From NCBI RefSeq assembly GCF_000723165.1, contig NZ_HG322949.1, forward strand, positions 4,053,531-4,110,518: a DNA stretch of 56,988 nucleotides, given 5' to 3'. Below are positions 32,359 to 38,889 of this stretch, piece after piece; within the stretch, counting starts at the first letter, position 1, and every line of letters starts with the position of its first letter. The position numbers were made by a program, and so were the translations under genes. The notes under the pieces are model-generated. The model had not been told where the DNA came from. It made no database searches and saw only the letters and a program-made list of their open reading frames with translations. Origin of the DNA: Janthinobacterium agaricidamnosum NBRC 102515 = DSM 9628. GTDB lineage: Bacteria > Pseudomonadota > Gammaproteobacteria > Burkholderiales > Burkholderiaceae_D.

Positions 32359-32443
32359 TGGCCGCCCAAGCAAAACGCAAGAAGGCACAACAGGCAGAGC
32401 AAGCGAAGGTAATGGCGGCACAACGCAAGGGAGGCAAGAAAAA

Positions 32444-32800
32444 ATGGCCCAAGATAACATCGACACCGCTTTCGCCCTCGCCGACCTGAAAGCGCTCGGC
32501 TTGACTGAGTTCGACCCGGCCGACTATCTGACCAGCCCGAAAGCGATCGCACATTACATGAGCGAGATCGCAGCAACCGGCAACGCTGACCTGTTGCAAT
32601 CGGCAATGAACGATGTCGTCCGCGCGCATGGCATGAGCAAGGTCGCAAAAGAGGCGCAGATCACCCGCGAGGGCGCGTACAAGGCACTACGCAAAGGTAG
32701 CAAGCCGCGCCTCGAAACCGTGATGGCCTTGCTCAATGCGATGGGCATGCAGTTCGCCATCGTTCCCAAGGCCCACGGCAGCAAGGCTCTGGCGGCATAG
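32444..32800 (+). CDS. HI1420-type antitoxin (putative addiction module antidote)
   Basis: This 118-residue protein matches the 'putative addiction module antidote' family (TIGR02684): the N-terminal FDPADYLTSPKAIAHYMSEI, then a HTH (AKEAQITREGAYKALRKGSK) and a conserved PRLETVMALLNAMGMQFAI tail. It should bind DNA and neutralise an HI1419-type toxin, but only a decayed toxin lies upstream, so it is an orphan. Its Lys/Ala-rich upstream leader overlaps a 47-codon basic frame (32346-32489), which may be a residue of the toxin's 3' end. Confidence 0.88.
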   Translation: MAQDNIDTAFALADLKALGLTEFDPADYLTSPKAIAHYMSEIAATGNADLLQSAMNDVVRAHGMSKVAKEAQITREGAYKALRKGSKPRLETVMALLNAMGMQFAIVPKAHGSKALAA

Positions 32801-32826
32801 TTCAGTGCGGATGGAAGACAGCCGAA

Positions 32827-34035
32827 TCAGCTCCCCAATCCCTTCCGCACCCGCCACGACAATGGCAATGTCAACAGCAAGATCGCCGCCAGCGTGATCA
32901 CGGCGACAGGAATGCCTGCCACATCGCCCAGCCCGCCAAACAATACCGGCGCCAGCGCACCAGCGCCGATGGTGCCGGTATAGAACAGCGCGAAAGCTTG
33001 CTCCCGCTTGCCCGCTTCGGCCAATTCCGGCACCACGCCATACAGCACGGAAGACGTTCCATTCAACGCCAGTCCCAGCAGCGGCAGCATGGCCATGACG
33101 CCGAACAGCGGCAACCATACCACGGCCAGTATCAGCAGCGACGTGGCGGACTCGGTGATCCATACCGTCTTCATCATGCCGATGCGTGCACCCAGATAGC
33201 CGCACAATAACTTGCCGAACGCACCACCGACAAACAATAAGGACAGCGCCACACCGATGCCCGCAGTGCCGGTGCCTTTGCTTTTCAACAGGAATGGCAA
33301 AAAGGTCAGAAATCCCATCCGTACCGCGCTATCCAGGGCGCCAGTCGTCAACAGCGCCCATAAGCCGCTTTTCGAACCGCTCCCATTGATGGTCTTGGCG
33401 GATTTTTTCTTGTCCGACTTCAATTCCTCCGCTGCCGGAAGCAGCCACCACAGTGCAGCAGCAGCCGCCAGGCCAAGCAGCCCGATCAGCGTGACACTGG
33501 CCTGCCAGCTGACAAGCAGCAGCAACAAGCCGACCAGTCCCGGTATCAGCGTCTTGCCGATGTCGCCGGCAAAGTTATATTGCGACAACGCCTGCTTCAC
33601 TCCGCCGCCCGCCTCGTGGGTATCGGTAACGATCGACGACGCCAGCGGATGCTGGGTACTGGCGCCCAGCCCGCCCAGCAACAGCGCAATCAGCAACACC
33701 GCCAGGCCACCGGCCTGGCTGGCGATCAGGTAAGCCAAACCAGCCAGCGCCGTCCCGCCGACCAGCATGCGCTCCCGCCCCCAGCGCCTTGCCAGCTTGC
33801 TCGCCAGCAACTGGAAGACCGCCATCGTCCCGGAATAAGAGCCGCGTAACAGCCCCACCAAGGCATAGCTGATGGAAAATTGCGCCTGCCAGATCGGCAG
33901 CAGCACATAGATGACATCGGTCAGGCCGTCGTGTATCGCGTGCGCGCCGCAAGCGGCGATCAGCGAGCGCCGCCGGATGGATTGATCTGTAGCCTGGTGC
34001 TCACGGGTAAGCGCTGCGCTGCTCGGATCGGTCAT
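32827..34035 (-). CDS. MFS transporter (fosmidomycin-resistance-like)
   Basis: This 402-residue protein has twelve predicted transmembrane helices. The N-terminal region CGAHAIHDGLTDVIYVLLPI resembles Fsr/YnfM-type MFS efflux proteins, with the MFS loop-2 motif at about 75-90 (KLARRWGRERMLVGG). The central loop is Lys/Ser-rich. The substrate is unknown and drug efflux is only a family association. It is convergent with the antitoxin and begins at ATG 34035. The 186-bp upstream spacer is AT-rich with no recognised operator. Confidence 0.87.
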   Translation of the reverse strand: MTDPSSAALTREHQATDQSIRRRSLIAACGAHAIHDGLTDVIYVLLPIWQAQFSISYALVGLLRGSYSGTMAVFQLLASKLARRWGRERMLVGGTALAGLAYLIASQAGGLAVLLIALLLGGLGASTQHPLASSIVTDTHEAGGGVKQALSQYNFAGDIGKTLIPGLVGLLLLLVSWQASVTLIGLLGLAAAAALWWLLPAAEELKSDKKKSAKTINGSGSKSGLWALLTTGALDSAVRMGFLTFLPFLLKSKGTGTAGIGVALSLLFVGGAFGKLLCGYLGARIGMMKTVWITESATSLLILAVVWLPLFGVMAMLPLLGLALNGTSSVLYGVVPELAEAGKREQAFALFYTGTIGAGALAPVLFGGLGDVAGIPVAVITLAAILLLTLPLSWRVRKGLGS

Positions 34036-34221
34036 TGCTCTGGGTGTCGGAAAAGTAGGAGACGATAGCTTACTACAGCAGGTCCGGGTTAATCAAAATC
34101 GGATAGGTTCGGCCGTTTTATTTTTGCATGGGGTCGTCCATGGTCAAATTTATTATCTTTTTCACGCTTGCGCCATAGGTTTAACTTATACTTAAAGAAA
34201 CTTTTACAGAAGTGATTCCGG

Positions 34222-34632
34222 ATGACTAAAAGCTACTTGGCAACGATGGTACTGCTCGTTTTACACCAAATCGACGCCGCTTACTGGAGAGAGTGGGAAA
34301 TGTTCCATCTTCCAGGCGGGATTCAGGGTTTTCTGCTATTCAATATATTAGTCGTGCCGCTGGTGTTCCTGGGCTATCAGCATGTGATTTTATCGAGCCC
34401 CAAAGCGTTTGTTTCGGCGGCTGGCTGCGCGGCGTTGGGGATTGCGACGTTTGTGATACATGCGGGTTTTGCTGTGACAGGGCATGAGCAATTTCAGTTG
34501 CCGCTTTCGATGGCGATTATCGTGCTGTGCTTGGCGAGTGGCTTGTGGTTGTTGTGGGAGTTGAGGGGTTTCAGGTCGAGCAAGGCTGTGGCTGATGGCA
34601 GGCGCGATGCTATTTGCCGAAGCGAACGCTGA
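34222..34632 (+). CDS. Small polytopic membrane protein (DUF6713-like)
   Basis: This 136-residue protein has four predicted transmembrane helices. The N-terminal HQIDAAYWREWEMFHLPGGI is reminiscent of the DUF6713 motif (HE.DA....EW) of small proteobacterial membrane proteins. That call is tentative. The C-terminal 20 residues are hydrophilic and may be extended beyond the family. A short weak ribosome-binding site lies before the ATG. The function is unknown. Confidence 0.6.
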   Translation: MTKSYLATMVLLVLHQIDAAYWREWEMFHLPGGIQGFLLFNILVVPLVFLGYQHVILSSPKAFVSAAGCAALGIATFVIHAGFAVTGHEQFQLPLSMAIIVLCLASGLWLLWELRGFRSSKAVADGRRDAICRSER

Positions 34633-34711
34633 CCCGCCCTGCCGATGCTGCCCGAGCCGCATCGGGGAATTGCTGCCGCATCACTGGATATCGGCCGACT
34701 ATTCTGTGCCA

Positions 34712-34951
34712 TCAGGGGAGGGTCAACTCCAAACCGAGCATCCTGCCAAGGGCGAAGGTGAAGAGCCCCAGGCCCAGCAGCGATAGCACGAAGACTGCGG
34801 CCACCTTGCCGGCCGCGCGTAGCACCGCGCGCTTATCCGTCTCCTTCCCCTTCTTCCCTTGATCGTAATGCCACTTGATGGCGAAGAACATGCCCGTGCC
34901 GAGCACGAGTCCCTTGAACGTAACGAAGACTATCGGAATCCAATCCATCAT
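34712..34951 (-). CDS. Small membrane protein, unrecognised
   Basis: This 79-residue protein has two transmembrane segments (MMDWIPIVFVTFKGLVLG; AVFVLSLLGLGLFTFALG) joined by a Lys/Gly/Glu-rich loop (WHYDQGKKGKETDKRAVLR). No family was recognised. The start at 34951 or 34948 follows the hydrophobic start; a GTG ten codons upstream (34981) is a possible alternative. It is convergent with the DUF6713-like gene. The adjoining 452-bp spacer contains no other gene. Confidence 0.55.
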   Translation of the reverse strand: MMDWIPIVFVTFKGLVLGTGMFFAIKWHYDQGKKGKETDKRAVLRAAGKVAAVFVLSLLGLGLFTFALGRMLGLELTLP

Positions 34952-35403
34952 TTTGAGTATTTCCAGGCTATTACTTGACACTATCTATCGTGAGGAGCAC
35001 TACCTCAAAACGCTGCTTCAGCAGCTACATTTTTTTTCAAACCGCTCCCCAGGCATCCTGTTTGAATCTTTCAGTATATCTAAGTAGGTCGTGGAAAATA
35101 ATGGTGAAATTATGACGAACAGAACCGGATGCGCTGCAAGGGGGCCCGCCGAGGGCGCTCGTTGCGACGCAGTGCGAGCACTGCTAACAAGGTGCAACAC
35201 CGCAGAGCGCCGGTTATGGAAGTCAGAAATCACAATCATTTATTACGATCTACTTCGCTATGAAATATCAATCGGATCCAGCGGAGTGATTTGCCGAATC
35301 CGGATGAGAGAGGAGCAAACGCCAGCGACTGCCATGCAAGGATGGTGTTGCTGCACGCCCTGATGCATACTACTTAAAAACAATTTCCATACATTGAGAC
35401 AAA
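34952..35403. other. 452-bp spacer containing a highly structured element
   Basis: Between 35123 and 35215 the sequence can form nested stems: AACCGG pairs with CCGGTT, GCGCT with AGCGC, GTTGC with GCAAC, and the perfect hairpin GCAGTGC-GA-GCACTGC lies at 35169-35184, with GCCC/GGGC near 35143-35155 as a further arm. The rest is AT-richer with no credible gene; an 83-codon frame at 35112 overlaps the structure and has no good start signal. It may be a small RNA or a mobile-element remnant. Confidence 0.4.
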
Positions 35404-36804
35404 ATGTCCCAGTTAAAAACCATGCAAGATGAAAATTTACCCATCTGGTTGCCGCGATTGGCCGGGAACAAAGGGCCACGCTTTTTGCAGATTGCGGATG
35501 CGTTGCAGGCGGCGGTGGCAGACGGATCTTTGACCCCGGGTGAGCGCCTGCCTCCGCAGCGCCAGTTGGCAGCACAGCTGGACGTCGACCTGACGACGAT
35601 CACGCGCGCATACGACGAAGCCAGACGCCGCAACTTGTTGGAGGGCCGCGGCGCCCGGGGCACCTATGTCGCGGCGCCGAAAGTCGAGTTGAACGCTATC
35701 CTCGACCTGAGCATGAATACCCCGCCAGCGCCGGATGGCGTGGACTTCGACGACATGTTGAAACAAGGTTTGTCTCAAGTATTGATGAGGGCAGATAATG
35801 AATTGCTGATGACTTACCACTTGGGCGGGGGAAGCGACTCCGACCGCAAGGCCGGAGCCAAATGGCTGGCACCGATGTTTGGACATCTGGATTCAGGGCA
35901 GCTGCTTGTCTGTCCGGGTGCGCAAGCGGCGATCGCCGCATTGATCCTTGCGCTGACGGAGCCTGGCGATGTCATCCTGGCAGAGCCGACGAGTTATCCC
36001 GGCTTGCGTGCCGCGGCCGCCCAATTCGGCCGGCACATCATTGCGGTGGAAGCGGACCAGCACGGGATGGTGCCTGAACTGCTTGAGGCAGCGTGCCGCC
36101 AGCACAAGCCCGGGCTGGTCTACCTCAATCCGACATTACAGAACCCGACCGCCATCACCATGCCGGAACGCCGGCGCAAGGAGCTCGCCAGCATCGCGCA
36201 GCGCTGCAATGTACGCATCGTCGAGGACGATCCCTACTGGCTCCTTGCCGATGCCCCGCCACCGCCGATTGCCACGTTTGCCCCGGAACAGGTGATCTAC
36301 ATCTCAACCCTGTCGAAATGCCTGACGCCCGGCTTGCGTGTCGCCTTCGTGCTGATACGCGACCGGCACGAACGCGAACGTTTCCTGGTCGCGCTCAGAT
36401 CATTTGCGCTGATGGTCGCGCCTCTGACGGCCGCACTGGCCACGCAGTGGATACTCGACGGTTCGGCTGACCGCTTGATGGAAGGCGTACGCAAGGAGGC
36501 GCGCCTGCGCCACCGGATGGCCCGGGATATTCTGGCGGGGCGCTACAGCGGCTTTGATGACGGCCTGCATGTATGGCTCGAGTTGCCGGCGTATTGGAAC
36601 TCCTCGCAGCTTGCGCGTGCAGCCGACAAGGAGGGCATCGCAGTCACGCCGGCGGAGGCATTCGCCACCGGCAGCGGACACGTGAATGCCATTCGGATCT
36701 CTTTGGGGTGTATCAAGGACAGGGGGCGCTTGCAGGCAGGGCTTCAGCGGCTGTCTCAGTTGCTGGCGCGGCGGCCGGAGGGGTTTGGGGGGGCGGTGGT
36801 TTAG
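35404..36804 (+). CDS. MocR-family GntR-HTH/aminotransferase regulator
   Basis: This 466-residue protein has a MocR arrangement. The N-terminal GntR winged HTH (about 25-95; GSLTPGERLPPQRQLAAQLD) is followed by a fold type I aminotransferase domain (about 110-460). The PLP lysine is Lys305 in ISTLSKCLTPGLR, and the substrate-recognition NPTLQNPT and VEDDPY segments are intact. MocR proteins sense PLP or amino compounds and control metabolism or transport of vitamin B6, GABA or taurine. No partner gene is recognised beside it: the leftward small membrane gene is its divergent neighbour at 450 bp. Confidence 0.9.
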   Translation: MSQLKTMQDENLPIWLPRLAGNKGPRFLQIADALQAAVADGSLTPGERLPPQRQLAAQLDVDLTTITRAYDEARRRNLLEGRGARGTYVAAPKVELNAILDLSMNTPPAPDGVDFDDMLKQGLSQVLMRADNELLMTYHLGGGSDSDRKAGAKWLAPMFGHLDSGQLLVCPGAQAAIAALILALTEPGDVILAEPTSYPGLRAAAAQFGRHIIAVEADQHGMVPELLEAACRQHKPGLVYLNPTLQNPTAITMPERRRKELASIAQRCNVRIVEDDPYWLLADAPPPPIATFAPEQVIYISTLSKCLTPGLRVAFVLIRDRHERERFLVALRSFALMVAPLTAALATQWILDGSADRLMEGVRKEARLRHRMARDILAGRYSGFDDGLHVWLELPAYWNSSQLARAADKEGIAVTPAEAFATGSGHVNAIRISLGCIKDRGRLQAGLQRLSQLLARRPEGFGGAVV

Positions 36805-36998
36805 CTGTTCAGGGAATACTGTGCTTTATTCGGGAGTGCTCTCAATGCTGTCGCAAATTGGTTTGCTGGCTCAGGGTTTATTGATCGTGAGATCACGCGC
36901 GAAAGTGAACAGACTGGAAAAAGCTACGTTAGCCGTGCAGCACAACGTTCGCTTTGGGGGGAAAGCAGATGCTCGTATAGGTCCAAGAAGCTGCAGTT

Positions 36999-37583
36999 GT
37001 GTCAAACTTTAATGTCGCAAACGACGGACTTGGCAAGCTTCGACAAGCGTTGGTGCCGAACTTTATTTGCACGCGCAGCGCGTCGATATCCCTTGCATCA
37101 ATTTATACAGGCATCACCGAGGCTATGACCAACGTTTCCAATCATGCTTACGATTTAAGCCGGGAGGATGGATTGGGAATTGACGATCAGAAAGACTGGT
37201 GGATGTTCTCTCATGAAAAAGACAACTATCTTTCCGTTGCCTTTTGTGACTTAGGTGCGGGCATACCGCGCACTCTTCCGGTGAAGCGCCGCAGCGTCTG
37301 GAATAGATTAGTCCGTAAAGGTCTGAAGAACGATTCAGACATCATCAAATTTGCTGTGAAGGACAGTGTGTCCAGAACAAGAAAGAGTCATCGCGGAAAG
37401 GGGCTGAGGCAGATCATGGAGGTCATAAATGGACTCCCAGATGCCCAAGCAATCGTCTATAGTAACCGTGGGGTCTTCATGATGAATTCTGGTGGCGCAT
37501 CTCGCTCAGTTGACTACCATGATAGTATACTTGGGATCTTGATTTTTTGGAAAATTCCCTTGCCAGCCAAGGAGGCAGTATGA
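36999..37583 (+). CDS. GHKL-type ATP-binding protein, first gene of an accessory cassette
   Basis: This 194-residue protein has GHKL ATPase motifs: the N-box EAMTNVSNHAY (Glu41, Asn45), G1 box CDLGAGIP (Asp84, Gly86, Gly88) and HRGKGLRQI (Gly133, Gly135). It has no histidine phosphorylation site or kinase dimerisation domain, so it resembles an isolated ATPase of the anti-sigma/serine-kinase-like type. The start is GTG at 36999 after an in-frame stop at 36978. Longer relatives have an N-terminal extension, so the gene may be 5'-trimmed. It overlaps the STAS-like gene by ATGA. The region is AT-richer than the flanks. Confidence 0.78.
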   Translation: MSNFNVANDGLGKLRQALVPNFICTRSASISLASIYTGITEAMTNVSNHAYDLSREDGLGIDDQKDWWMFSHEKDNYLSVAFCDLGAGIPRTLPVKRRSVWNRLVRKGLKNDSDIIKFAVKDSVSRTRKSHRGKGLRQIMEVINGLPDAQAIVYSNRGVFMMNSGGASRSVDYHDSILGILIFWKIPLPAKEAV

Positions 37584-37906
37584 TCACCACAATTAGAGTA
37601 GCACAAGAATTTTCGCGATTTCCAGCAGGTCGTTTTGTAAAAGATGGCCCGTTCAGTGGCGAGCTGTTCCGTCGTAAATTTCTCGAACCGGCCTTCAGAA
37701 TGGCAGAGAAGGTTGTAGTCGACCTGGACGGCGCACGCGGTTACGGCTCCTCATTTTTAGAGGAGGCATTCGGCGGATTAGTACGCTTGGGTATCCCCAA
37801 GCATGATGTAAAAGACAAGCTAGAAATACAAGCAAGCAACACAAGTCTCAAAGTGGAAATTTTGGACTACATCGATAAAGCAGTGCCAATCCTCGTGCCT
37901 CACTAA
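37580..37906 (+). CDS. STAS-like DUF4325 protein
   Basis: This 108-residue protein fits the STAS-like DUF4325 family: the pattern FSRFPAGRFVKDGPFSGELF, then VVVDLDGARGYGSSFLEEAF, with alternating strands and helices. AAGGAGG 6 nt upstream is one of the best ribosome-binding sites in the islet and ensures coupling with the ATPase (4-bp overlap). DUF4325 proteins are commonly encoded beside GHKL ATPases. By analogy with anti-sigma/anti-anti-sigma pairs, the ATPase may phosphorylate or bind this protein, but that is an inference. Confidence 0.8.
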   Translation: MITTIRVAQEFSRFPAGRFVKDGPFSGELFRRKFLEPAFRMAEKVVVDLDGARGYGSSFLEEAFGGLVRLGIPKHDVKDKLEIQASNTSLKVEILDYIDKAVPILVPH

Positions 37907-37918
37907 GCATCGGCGTAT

Positions 37919-38395
37919 ATGGCTGATAAGAGTTTTTGGGATGGGATTCCTTGGGCTATTGCGGTAATCGGGTGGGCATGTACGCACTTCTTCAGTGAAG
38001 CTAGGGAACGCAGGAAAGAGGTGCGCTCCCAGCTCGATAAATTTTACGAGCAACTTCAAAAACTTGAACAGGATGGTCGTGCGTTTCACTGCTCTGAGAA
38101 ATTTGACGGCATCAAATCTGCGGATTTGATTACACGCATTTATAGCCTTGAGCGATTATTAACGAGGGTAAAGATTGTAAGTGTAGACAACCTTAATCCT
38201 TACATAATAGCTGTTCGCAGAGCCTTAACACTGAATAATTTTGATGTCTCTGCTTTCGTATCGCAAACCCATTCTAGCCCCATTGCACTGGAGATCTCGG
38301 CGGCCATAGAGGACTTGGAACTTGCTATTGAGCACCAATATACAGTGCGCTATCCGAACAAATTTCCGTACTTTCAATTTAATATCCGTAACTGA
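37919..38395 (+). CDS. Third cassette protein with one N-terminal membrane segment
   Basis: This 158-residue protein has a short hydrophobic N-terminus (about 8-25; IPWAIAVIGWACTHFFS), a Lys/Arg/Glu-rich coiled region (about 26-50) and a helical C-terminal portion ending YFQFNIRN. No family was recognised. The N-terminal segment could anchor it in the inner membrane. It follows the STAS-like gene by 12 bp with no strong ribosome-binding site, so it is probably translated by coupling. It could be an effector controlled by the upstream ATPase/STAS pair. The base composition is AT-rich like the rest of the cassette. Confidence 0.65.
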   Translation: MADKSFWDGIPWAIAVIGWACTHFFSEARERRKEVRSQLDKFYEQLQKLEQDGRAFHCSEKFDGIKSADLITRIYSLERLLTRVKIVSVDNLNPYIIAVRRALTLNNFDVSAFVSQTHSSPIALEISAAIEDLELAIEHQYTVRYPNKFPYFQFNIRN

Positions 38396-38517
38396 TCGAG
38401 CAACAGCGAATTTCTCCGGTATGTGGGTACGAGGGCCAGTTCTGCCTTTCGGACACGAGCTTACGCGTTGTACGTCGTAGAAGCCAGCTCAGTCACGAAC
38501 CTAATTAGAACCACGAA

Positions 38518-38635
38518 GCGCGCCCACGGCGCGCAGGGCTGCCGCGCAGCGGCAGCAGTTGGGCGATTCGGGGAGGCTTGCGCCGGTAGGCGCAAGGCCT
38601 TCGAATCTCACACGCAGGGCGCGCAGGCGCCCTGC
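38518..38635 (+). repeat. Array of four perfect GC-rich hairpins
   Basis: In 118 bp there are four perfect stem-loops: GCGCGCC/CAC/GGCGCGC (38518-38534), GCTGCCGC/GCA/GCGGCAGC (38538-38556), CTTGCGCC/GGTA/GGCGCAAG (38577-38596) and GCAGGGCGC/GCAG/GCGCCCTGC (38614-38635). The third is extended by GATTCG/CGAATC flanks. GAAGCG (38515-38520) on the left is complementary to CGCTTC near 38637, so the array can fold into a multi-arm structure closed by acceptor-like ends. No repeat spacing typical of CRISPR is present. Confidence 0.7.
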
Positions 38636-38716
38636 TCGCTTCCGCCAAGAAATAAAAAAAGCCGCCCGAGGGCGGCTATTCTTTTTTATTTCTTGGCGGA
38701 AGCGGTGAGATTCGAA
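38600..38716. repeat. Inverted duplication of the 3' end of tRNA-Ser, interrupted by a hairpin
   Basis: The tRNA-Ser T-arm/acceptor sequence on the minus strand (GTGAGATTCGAA as read on plus, 38705-38716, plus GGCGGAAGCG) reappears inverted on the plus strand as TTCGAATCTCAC (38600-38611), then a 25-bp insertion containing a 9-bp hairpin, then CGCTTCCGCCAAGAAAT and a run of A (38637-38660). The arms meet at the terminator hairpin 38661-38676. This is consistent with a tRNA-end duplication made by an integrated element or a template switch. Confidence 0.65.
38661..38686. terminator. Bidirectional terminator at the tRNA-Ser 3' end
   Basis: GCCGCCC-GA-GGGCGGC forms a very stable hairpin with A-rich sequence on one side and T-rich on the other (TATTCTTTTTT on plus, TTTTTTTATTTCTT on minus). 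It lies about 18 nt beyond the tRNA-Ser 3' end and terminates its transcript leftwards. Confidence 0.8.
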
Positions 38717-38783
38717 CTCACGAACAGCTCACACCGTCGCCAGTTTTCAAGACTGGTGCCTTCAACCACTCGGCCACGCTTCC
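38694..38783 (-). tRNA. tRNA-Ser (anticodon UGA)
   Basis: This 90-nt gene on the minus strand starts GGAAGCGTGGCCGAGTGG and ends with the encoded CCA. The acceptor stem is GGAAGCG/CGCTTCC with discriminator G. The anticodon loop CTTGAAA carries TGA (serine). A long class II variable arm and the T-arm GTGAG-TTCGAAT-CTCAC are present. It belongs to the UCA/UCG-reading serine tRNAs. The gene borders the AT-rich accessory cassette to its left, and tRNA-Ser genes are frequent integration targets. Confidence 0.95.
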
Positions 38784-38889
38784 TGCTGCCGATATTATAC
38801 ATAATCCACTCCACCTTACCAATCTATCCCTGCGCGATAACTGTTTCCCTACAGAAAAATGCACGCTGAAGCGACACGCAACAGCCATG

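Noticed and set aside
32346..32489. 47-codon basic frame rich in Lys, Ala and Gln
   Set aside because: It overlaps the antitoxin start and has only a weak ribosome-binding site; more likely the decayed 3' part of the toxin gene than a real peptide.
35123..35160. Group II intron domain V
   Set aside because: Only the first nucleotides agree; the expected complementary strand and AGC/GAAA tetraloop features are missing, and no reverse transcriptase is nearby.
35112..35363. 83-codon rightward frame
   Set aside because: No ribosome-binding site, no family, and it overlaps the stem-loop element, whose base pairing constrains the sequence.
36845..37012. 55-codon frame before the GHKL ATPase
   Set aside because: It ends in the ATPase start in another frame, has no good start signal and no similarity; could at most be a remnant of a longer N-terminus.
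38518..38676. CRISPR array
   Set aside because: The hairpins differ in sequence, have no constant repeat with spacers of fixed length, and no cas gene is nearby.
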